A stretch of 14,887 nt of DNA from Cylindrobasidium torrendii FP15055 ss-10 (taxonomy: Eukaryota; Basidiomycota; Agaricomycetes; Agaricales; Physalacriaceae), in contig KN880861.1 in the NCBI GenBank assembly GCA_000934385.1, positions 1,741-16,627 on the forward strand, in the 5' to 3' direction. A program made the translations under genes and the position numbers. This document shows positions 1-6,709 of the stretch, in pieces. Every line of letters begins with the position of its first letter. The stretch's first letter is position 1. The notes under the pieces were generated by a model. That model did not search any database. It was given only the letters and a program-made list of their open reading frames with translations, and had not been told where the DNA came from.

Positions 1-1
1 C

Positions 2-1000
2 CCCGACTTGACGATCATTAACTCTACTGGGCCATGTCGGCGCGACGACGACACCCAAGACGTTCTGCCCATTCGGATACTTGGAGAGCCAGTCGCAGAT
101 CAGTCAGACGACACCACGGCCACCGCATCAGGGACGTCTACTGATGTTCTTCCCACCATCACTGTCGATACTTCTCACGCAGACCCATTCGAAGACGCTG
201 CTTCGACTGGTGGCTCAACATCGACCTCAGCCGTTGACTCGACGCTCAACACTGAAGTACTCGAACGGAACACATTGTCCAGAGACCGAAAGGGAAAGGG
301 CAAGGAAGTTGTGAGGGATGATGTGCCGAACAACCATCCACTTCGTGGGCCTGTACCATCCGAGATGCCTGTCGCCGGTCCCAGTCGCACCAAGAAGGTT
401 ACATTCGCTATCGACGACAGCGACAAGGAAGACGGTCAGGTTCCTGCGGCAGCTGGGAGTAGTACTTCGTCTGCGCCTTCCACCACAACGTCTATTGAGG
501 CTCCTCGCGCGGACTCGTCAAGCTCATCTGTCACCGCTAGCTCGCTGCCCAGAACAACCAGCGATCCAACGCTAGACACCGAAGTGCTCGGCCGCTTTCA
601 GACGCGGTCTCGGTCTCGCAAGGGAAAGAGCAAGGAAGTTGCAAAGGAAGATGTTACCAACACGCACCTATCCCCTCACGATCCTGCACCATCTGAGATG
701 CCCATCGCTGGTCCCAGTCACAAAGCCAACGTGAAGTTCGTCGGTAACGGTGACCAGCCGATAGGCGCTCGTACGCCTGAGGACGGTCCTCAGACAATAG
801 TTGCCAGACCAAGTCGTCGGTCTGCACACCAGCCCAGGGTTGGTACGCGTCGCAGCCCGCGCGACCATTCTGCCACTCCGAGTCTGCATCCGCCCGTCGA
901 AAAAGTCGATTGGGAGGACTACGCTGTTCAGAAGGGGAAGAAGCGTGCGCCGGCGCACTCGAACGCCAGAGCTCCGGCAAAGAAGAAGAAGAAGACCTAG
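2..1000 (+). CDS. 3' part of a low-complexity protein with an internal repeat and basic C-terminus (partial)
   Basis: The frame is open from the window edge to a TAG stop at 998-1000. No ATG lies near the left edge in this frame, so the gene almost certainly begins outside the window; about 332 residues are visible. I do not recognise a family. The protein is rich in Ser, Thr, Pro and Asp and looks disordered. It holds two diverged copies of a roughly 59-residue unit, at about 239-415 and 569-745. Each runs TEVL, an Arg/Lys patch with KGKxKEV, then PSEMPxAGPS. The last 30 residues carry a short acidic/aromatic piece (DWEDYA) and then lysine clusters ending in KKKKKT, which would suit a nuclear localisation or nucleic-acid contact signal (inference). 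No intron is needed in the visible part. Reality as coding sequence is well supported by length and repeat conservation; function is unknown. Confidence 0.7.
   Translation, partial: PDLTIINSTGPCRRDDDTQDVLPIRILGEPVADQSDDTTATASGTSTDVLPTITVDTSHADPFEDAASTGGSTSTSAVDSTLNTEVLERNTLSRDRKGKGKEVVRDDVPNNHPLRGPVPSEMPVAGPSRTKKVTFAIDDSDKEDGQVPAAAGSSTSSAPSTTTSIEAPRADSSSSSVTASSLPRTTSDPTLDTEVLGRFQTRSRSRKGKSKEVAKEDVTNTHLSPHDPAPSEMPIAGPSHKANVKFVGNGDQPIGARTPEDGPQTIVARPSRRSAHQPRVGTRRSPRDHSATPSLHPPVEKVDWEDYAVQKGKKRAPAHSNARAPAKKKKKT
239..745 (+). repeat. Imperfect intragenic duplication (two about 177-bp units, 330 bp apart)
   Basis: Units at about 239-415 and 569-745 encode similar peptides: TEVL, then KGKGKEV or KGKSKEV, then PSEMPVAGPS or PSEMPIAGPS, then a KVTF or VKF ending. 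The nucleotide level is also similar, for example around 'gggaaagggcaaggaagtt' and 'gggaaagagcaaggaagtt'. Many substitutions between the copies look synonymous or conservative, which suggests an old duplication kept in frame. Confidence 0.75.
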
Positions 1001-2080
1001 TTGGGTGCTCGATGATTACCACGATTCAATGATCTCTCTTTGTCTCTTTCTATGACTTACGATTTCCTTTCGCCCTTTCCCTCATACTAGTATCTACATT
1101 GTCTTGCATTGTCTTGCCCAACCCTCCTTGTCATCTGTTTCTCTACATTATTTAACCTACTTCGAGGTCGTCTTCTTGATCTCATTCACCCTCCTTACCC
1201 TCTGTTTCTCCTCGCACCGCTGATTACTCTTCGTCCCCCGTGTCGATATGACTTACCTATACATTCGCTATGCCTTATGCCTTATGCCTTATGCTCATAC
1301 GTTGCACAACATTATGCTCAATCACATATATGCCCTATGCCAAAATCTTTCTGTGAGCACAAACTTGTGGGCCACAAGCTCGAACATCAGTACTGTACGA
1401 CTGACTAAATCTGGGTAATATATGAGAAAAAAAATCGGGCTTGCTGAATGTTCCGGCGTACTGTTTCTTCCCGAATATCAGCGTACGGGGCTTCCTCCCT
1501 GACCTCGTCCCTCTAGCGGTCGACATTGAGCACGTACTGCTCTTCCCAGGTAGGGGACAGGTGCAACTGCACTGTTCTACTCGCGGACGTACAGTTCAAG
1601 TAGGGGAATGCACTATCATTCTGCGGTCAAACTCTGATGAGAAGTACTAGCCCTCGGTTACAAAGCTTTCAAAAGGGATATATGTAAATCTCTTTGAAAA
1701 TCCACGAAGACACTGAGAGCCTTTTCACTATGAAGAGGATTGGTCTGTATGGGTACCTAAGAGTCAGACAGTGTTGTTCTACGCAAAGACAGACTCGTGC
1801 ACCATACATTGTACTTGTGTCATGTGTACAGCAAATTCCAGTTATGATAGTAACCGTTACTCGAATGCCTCTGTAAGATTGCATTTGTGTGAAATGGCCT
1901 TGACTGTGACACAAAATCGGAGATGTGTACTTTGCAATATGCGCCAAGTCTGCGTCGATTGAATGCTTCTCGCTTCCCGCAGATATCCCTGGTTAACCTT
2001 TTCTTCTATGGCAACCAAACAAGCCTGCTCGCCAAGTCCGCCGCTCTGACAGACGCCAGCGAGAATGGCCAAGTCCTTAG
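1001..2080. other. Intergenic stretch with no supported gene
   Basis: About 1.1 kb between the first gene's stop and the GH79 remnant. The first part is pyrimidine-rich, which fits a 3' untranslated region. It holds a 7-bp tandem repeat (1269-1296) and an A-run near 1426-1434. Open frames here are short (under 100 codons), overlap on opposite strands, and show no family motifs. I found no convincing tRNA or other structured RNA. Confidence 0.5.
1269..1296 (+). repeat. Short tandem repeat, unit TATGCCT, about four copies
   Basis: Three perfect copies of tatgcct lie at 1269-1289, followed by a near copy tatgctc (1290-1296). It is a simple minisatellite-like run in the non-coding stretch after the first gene. 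Confidence 0.8.
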
Positions 2081-2086
2081 TCGACT

Positions 2087-3411
2087 ATAACCGCGATCGC
2101 ATCTTTCCTTCTTGCCATCATCAATGGCGAGGTCACCATTTACAAGCAGAAGCCGCTGGTCGAACCAACGCTCACAGAAACCGCCGACGCTGCCAGTTAT
2201 ACCGGCGCTGCCGCCTATGACCCAACCGTGTTGAATCCACCAGCGTTGCCCGACCCTCCTCCGGCAATGGTGTTCTCGATTGGACTGCAAAATGGCGGGG
2301 CGATGGGCGCGTCGATTGTGCAGCCGAGCTCTTTTTTGGGTTCTCTGTCGAGATGTCCGTCAGCAACCAGATTCGTGCGTGTACGACACTCTGTGCATTG
2401 GCGCGTACTGACGCGGTGCAGTGGGCAGGAATTTGTCTTACAAGTGCCTTTTTTAAACTTGATGTCCAACCTTGTCAAGAGGGCAGGAGAGGTCAGGGTA
2501 CGCGTCGGAGGCAACACGCAAGAGACGGCGAAGCTGGTGGACACCCTTCCAGATGGCAAGATGTTGGCCAAGGATATCGAAAATGCGTCCAATCCGGTGC
2601 GTGCTACAGCTCATTTCCCCATCGCTGTCCTTACATCTTCCAGACCCAAACTCCACCCCTCGACTACACTCGTGACCTGTTCACGATTATGAGCGCGATA
2701 TCTCTGGTGAATGTTCGCTGGTCCCTTGGCATCCCGTTCTTCGACACCAACCCATTCGACCTGTCATTCCCACGAATCAGCCGCGCCATCCTCGGTGACA
2801 AGCTCCTTGGCATGCAAGCTGGAAATGAGCTGGATATGCACTCGCGACACGGTCATCGAAACAGCGACTACGCTCCTCAAAATTATTACCATGAAGTTGG
2901 CGCGCTCATCGCCGCCATGGGAGATGATGCCCGCAACATCTTAATCAGACCCAACCTCGCCAACGCCGAATGGCAGCCCCAGCAGATTTGGGACACGTGC
3001 TTTGTCGACAGTTACTCGGACAGCGTCGCTTTGCTATCATTCGAACACTATCCGAACAATAACTGCTTCGCTCATGCCTGCGCGCTCTTATTCACCTTTA
3101 TGAGCACAACTATGTCCACAGCATACACCAACTTCGGCGTGTCGAACAGGTATGTTCTGCTCTACATGCTGTTGAGCGCTGACAACAGTCGATATTCAGA
3201 TGCCTTTAGAATGCCTGTAGACACTGCCCACAAATCTGATTGGCTTCGCGGCGCTCCCATCTTCACAAGATATCCTCGAACTGGTCTTGTCACTAACCAT
3301 GTGGCGCCATACCCAACGCTCGCGAAATTCTCCTTGCGGTCCTTACATCCTTCGTTGATGGCAACGCGTTGCGACTACTTTGTCCTTAGGGCCTCAGGAC
3401 TCAGATCCTAA
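2087..3411 (+). pseudogene. Decayed GH79-type glycoside hydrolase gene (beta-glucuronidase-like)
   Basis: The conceptual product follows the fungal GH79 pattern in order: a hydrophobic leader-like segment (2093-2122), SYTGAAAYDPTVLNPP, FSVEMSVSNQI, VPFLNLMSN, VRVGGNTQETA, VNVRWSLGIPFF, GDKLLGMQAGNELD, and FEHYPNNNC. GNE (2821-2829) matches the acid/base glutamate motif, usually GNEPD, with the Pro changed to Leu. Two likely introns are 2375-2421 and 2597-2643 (47 nt each). Defects: no in-frame ATG before the leader (ATA at 2087, an upstream stop at 2078-2080); a T-run of six at 2332-2337 where seven would keep frame; and a second frame problem after intron 1 unless an odd GTGTAC donor is used. 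Resemblance stops near 3075, before the FETN-type segment that holds the nucleophile glutamate in this family. The continuous 352-codon frame 2353-3411 passes through both introns and misreads the middle exon, so it is not the true product. Upstream breaks could partly be sequencing errors, but the loss of the C-terminal half could not. Confidence 0.8.
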
Positions 3412-3660
3412 GGCTTATTCTCTGGTCACTGAGTTGATGCACCTTCGTTCCGCGACCGTCGATCCTGTATTTCGAAAGCCCCAGCAACCTGAGCCCTCCA
3501 CTTCGGGTCCCGGCGACAGCTTAAAGTCATAACACACGACCCTCCGACTTGCAGCCCTCTCGTCGAGGAAACGCAGATCTTTGGAAGATTCAGCCCAGCG
3601 AAATAAACGTCAAAAAGTGGCCTCAAAGCCTCGTCGAAGGGCATGTCTACGATCCAGACA
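3076..3660 (+). pseudogene. Possible fragment of an unrelated helical, basic protein joined to the GH79 remnant
   Basis: After the GH79 resemblance ends, protein-like stretches appear in changing frames. 3078-3149 encodes a peptide with ALIHLYEHNYVHSIHQL and ends in CAG followed by a good GTATGT donor. 3221-3323 encodes LIGFAALPSSQDILELVLSL. 3324-3380 (another frame) encodes EILLAVLTSFVDGNALRLL. 3380-3520 encodes a piece with YSLVTELMHLRSATVDPVF. About 3555-3640 encodes an Arg/Lys-rich tail (SRKRRS, NKRQKVASKPRRR) like a bipartite nuclear signal. At least two frameshifts and a TAA/TGA stop break it. I cannot name the source. It may be a second degraded gene, or chance open frames in GC-rich DNA. 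Confidence 0.35.
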
Positions 3661-3919
3661 GTCATGACATTGATTACTCAAGAAACTGAACCCATGGACA
3701 TGACCCCACCGACAACATAAGCAGTTGCGCATACCCATCCGACGGTGTGGCAAGAGCGTCGCCAAGAGATGAGCGGTACTCGTCGCGGCGTCGAAGTGGT
3801 CTTGAGCTGATCTGTGTTGTAGTATTGCTGTCATGCGTAGTATAGGACTACGTAAATGCAACGACTACATACTCTCGCACCGTGTCATGATACAGTGAAC
3901 ATCGTTGTTGGACTACTCA
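3661..3919. other. Non-coding interval downstream of the flavin oxidoreductase
   Basis: Between the GH79/fragment region and the stop of the minus-strand gene. It contains a small perfect inverted repeat, CGTAGT-ATAGG-ACTACG (3836-3852), placed about 70-85 nt past the minus-strand stop, so it could fold in the 3' UTR of that transcript. No gene is supported here. Confidence 0.45.
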
Positions 3920-5300
3920 TCATACCGTCGGGCTGGCGAAGGGATAGTCAATGTAACCTTCCGCGACATTTCCCGGTGTGTAAAAAGTTTCCACAATGGC
4001 CTCCGTCAAGGGTATACCTTCCTTGATACGATACACTATATCCGGCTGCTCATTTTGTCAGTTCCGTCCTCTTCACGATCGAGTAGTATGGGAAAAGAGC
4101 ATACATTCGCAATGTACCACTTTCCTATCCCAATGAGGTAGCCCTTCTCCTCCGCGATCTTGAGAGCGGATTCCGCCAAGTAACCACCTGCAGACATGAC
4201 GCGTATGTCCGAGTTTTTGAGGACTTCGTGCAGGAAGTCGTTTGACTTCCCTTCTGCAAGCTTTCCATCGATTGTTGGGCGCGGTTCTATGATATCGAGG
4301 AAGGCAAGGCGTGGGAAACGAGTTTTCACGGTAGAGACGAAGGCGGAGAATGTTTCGATGGAGTCGCCTGTGTCAACACCTGCAGTGCGTTGTCAGTTTC
4401 TGTTCATTGAGAGTTCAGAGCTATGATGCCCACCAAGAACAGGATACCACGGAGTAATACGATAGGCCAGACGTTCTTGCCCGATAGCTCTCGACACGGC
4501 TTCGATGATCTCAAGTGGGAAACGTATACGGTTCTCGACACTCCCACCGTACACATCCGTCCGTTTGTTCGTTGCCGAACGCAGGAACTGATCTGGGAGA
4601 TATCCAAATGCACCATGAATCTCGACTGCGGTGTAATCGACAGAGGTGAGCGTCACAATATCGTAGTGGGGGCGTTGGACCTTACCTCCATCGAACCCAG
4701 CACGAATTGCATTCTTCGCAGCCTGTGCATACCACTGAACATACTGCGCAATTTCTTCGACGCTCAAAGCACGCGGGGCAGGCTTTAATGTCTTCGACAA
4801 ATCTGGATCTTGTACGCCAGGAGTCGGACGCGGCGTAGCTGGCGTTCCCGTCGCGACTGCGGACGCACTGACATAAGGATACCCTCCTTCTTCCTCTAGT
4901 ACGCTGGGGTCGGCAGAGTGGCCAAGAGCCCAGAGCTGCATGAAGACATACGACCCTTTGACGTGAACGGCGTCTGCGACCTATTGGGGAACCATTAGCA
5001 CCACTCGACTATGGGCGTTGCTTCACTCACGGGCTTCCAGGCCTCGACCTGCTCGTCGTTCCAGATACCAGGTGTGTGTCTGTAGCCACCGGCTTCTGGC
5101 GCGATGAGCGTAGCCTCAGTAATGAGTAATGTTCCCGGCGTATGGGCGCGCTGAGCATAGTATTGGGATACGAGAGATGTCGCCGGGACGTGTGTCCGGG
5201 AGGCTTTGTAGCGAGTCATTGGTGGGAGGACTATTCGATGCTGGAGGTCCATGTTACCGACCCGAATAGGCTGGAATAGCTTTGGCGTTTGTGTAGACAT
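3920..5300 (-). CDS. Old Yellow Enzyme family NADH:flavin oxidoreductase (FMN ene-reductase type)
   Basis: Five exons: 5300-5031, 4980-4686, 4625-4434, 4379-4105 and 4045-3920, with introns of 50, 60, 54 and 59 nt. Joined they give 385 residues, the normal size for this TIM-barrel family, which uses FMN and NAD(P)H to reduce activated C=C bonds. Visible motifs: LFQPIRVGN near the start; PPMTRY (Thr29, flavin O4 contact); ITEATLIAPEAGGY; MQLWALG (Gln105); GFDGVEIHGAFGYLPDQF (189-206); NKRTDVYGGSVENRIRF; YRIT (Arg244); EPR; SAGGY; IGKWYIANPD; and C-terminal GYIDYPF. Intron 2 is in frame and stop-free, but removing it restores GFDG-VEIHG exactly. In the ligand-binding pair (His191/Asn194 in yeast OYE1) His192 is kept, but the partner is Phe195; the proton-donor Tyr197 is present. 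The usual FMN-phosphate Arg in GR(H/W) is Lys339. Start: ATG at 5300, with a TATA box 70 bp upstream. Likely functional but with altered substrate handling. Confidence 0.92.
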
Positions 5301-5370
5301 GGCGGAAAATGAAACAAGTCGTGAAGAAAGAAAGAAAGCTGGTCTGGCTCACCGGGCATGCATTGGTGTG

Positions 5371-5377
5371 CTTTATA
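5371..5377 (-). promoter_or_regulatory. TATA box of the flavin oxidoreductase gene
   Basis: The minus strand reads TATAAAG, 70 bp upstream of the ATG at 5300. It is followed on that strand by a pyrimidine tract (ctttctttctttctt, 5324-5338), a common arrangement between TATA and start in filamentous fungi. Confidence 0.65.
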
Positions 5378-5429
5378 GCTGGCTCGCGCCATCTAGTTCG
5401 AGATTACGAACCCATTTTGATGACATATC

Positions 5430-5445
5430 CACCGATTTCTCGGTG
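5430..5445. promoter_or_regulatory. Perfect inverted repeat CACCGA-TTTC-TCGGTG in the flavin oxidoreductase promoter
   Basis: A 6-bp stem with a 4-nt centre, about 130 bp upstream of the ATG at 5300 and upstream of the TATA box. It contains CCG-N6-CGG, an everted arrangement of the triplets bound by Zn2Cys6 fungal regulators. Binding is inferred from form and position only. Confidence 0.35.
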
Positions 5446-6660
5446 AATTTGGCATGCGGAAAGCGTCCCGATACAGATCCCAGATGGTATTGACTTGATG
5501 TCTACCAGGTTCAAATGCTCGAGCCGCAATTGACAAGTTACGGTGTGAGTAAATGCCTTTCTAACGGGCAAGGTAAAGAAGCAAGAATTTTGTTAAACTC
5601 CTTCGACAAGGAGTTCGACACTCTAGATTGAACTGGCTCGGGCAGGTCTGGGCAGGTAAGTCGCAGGACAGTGACTTCGAGCTGGATATATTACTCGGTT
5701 AAAGTTGACGATCATAGTAAGTAGTCTCGACAGAGACTCTCATATTTGTGTCGTGTTGGAGCGTCCATAGTCTGGAGTCGAATGCTGCTTCGTAATTAAA
5801 TTGCATACCGTCTACCCCACTTAGTCGACGTTGTTGGTCAGTATGGCACTGTCTGCATAAACGAATTACACGCCCACTATTAACTCTCCCAATGCTAGCT
5901 GGAACATCTACAGTGTCGTAGTCATTCCTGAGTATTTAAAGACGCAACACGGTGATTGATTTATAAGCCTGATTGGGAGCGTCGAATGTAAGTAGGCCAA
6001 TCCAAAACGACCAGAGAGCAGTGATTGGTAAGATGCACTTGGTCCAGTCGGATCCTCAGAGTGCGATGCATGTTCCACTTGTACAAGTGGATTAAAGCCT
6101 CGAGGATTTGATCCTGTGGCAGAAATAAAATACTAGGTAGACTCATTGTCCTAGCCACGACGGATTGCACTAAATGGAAATGAGTTCAGTGTGTCTTTGA
6201 AATGGAAAGCGTATAGTTCATCAAGTTCCCTGGCTCGCGGAGTCGACGAGCTAACTCTCCATGTTCCATCCCAGATAATGATTCATGAGCTACCACCTGA
6301 TGCCGTGTGAGAATAGCGCGAGGGAATAAAACAGACGCACGGAAAGGCGCCAGTTTGTATTAGTCGTTAGTCGGCGAGCTTCGGTTTTGCCGAGTCGACA
6401 ACAAGATACATTCTTCCCCGTGGGACACTTCCATAATCGTGCCCTGCTGTGATTTCAGTATTTTGATGACGGTGAATGAAAGAGATGAAAACGCGGTGGT
6501 GCCGAGCCACCATCATGATTCCTCAGTGGCACTTTTGGCCACAGGTGACCTTGGCTCTTTGACATGCTCAGACTATGCTTAGCGCTCGGCCGCTAAGTAG
6601 TCAAACCTACCAAGCTTCATGTCAGCAGTGAACAATATTGATAGATAAATACCGCATCTT
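5446..6660. other. Long intergenic stretch with no supported gene
   Basis: About 1.2 kb separating the divergent upstream side of the flavin oxidoreductase from the 3' end of the TPR-like gene. The longest frame here (5961-6170, minus) is 69 codons, shows no motif, and its neighbourhood lacks splice or promoter logic. A TATTTAAAG-like site occurs near 5933-5941, but no gene clearly follows it. Three small inverted repeats sit at 6495-6597. I saw no terminal inverted repeats or target-site duplications that would define a transposon. Confidence 0.45.
6495..6597. repeat. Cluster of three short inverted repeats
   Basis: GGTGG-(7 nt)-CCACC at 6495-6511; GTGGC-acttttg-GCCAC at 6526-6542; and CTTAGCG-ctcggc-CGCTAAG at 6578-6597. 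All are perfect in the stems. They lie 113-215 bp past the stop of the minus-strand TPR-like gene, beyond its poly(A)-like signal. The role is unknown; single examples this short arise by chance, and the clustering is the only notable point. Confidence 0.5.
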
Positions 6661-6678
6661 GTAACATACACACGCTAA

Positions 6679-6684
6679 TTTATT
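6679..6684 (-). terminator. Poly(A)-signal-like AATAAA of the TPR-like gene
   Basis: The minus strand reads AATAAA 26 nt after the stop codon of the gene ending at 6710. Position and sequence fit a polyadenylation signal, although fungal signals are loose and this one is close to the stop. Confidence 0.4.
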
Positions 6685-6709
6685 ACTACCCCACTGTAAA
6701 GAGACATTC

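Noticed and set aside
2353..3411. 352-codon continuous plus-strand frame as one intact protein
   Set aside because: It reads through two 47-nt introns and translates the middle GH79 exon in the wrong frame; the family motifs there appear only in frame 2. It is a chance continuity.
5507..5520. tRNA B-box-like GGTTCAAATGC
   Set aside because: No matching acceptor stem, anticodon arm or A box upstream at the right distance.
5961..6170. 69-codon minus-strand frame as a small gene
   Set aside because: The start sits in ordinary AT-mixed DNA without promoter, splice sites or recognisable motif; length is within chance.
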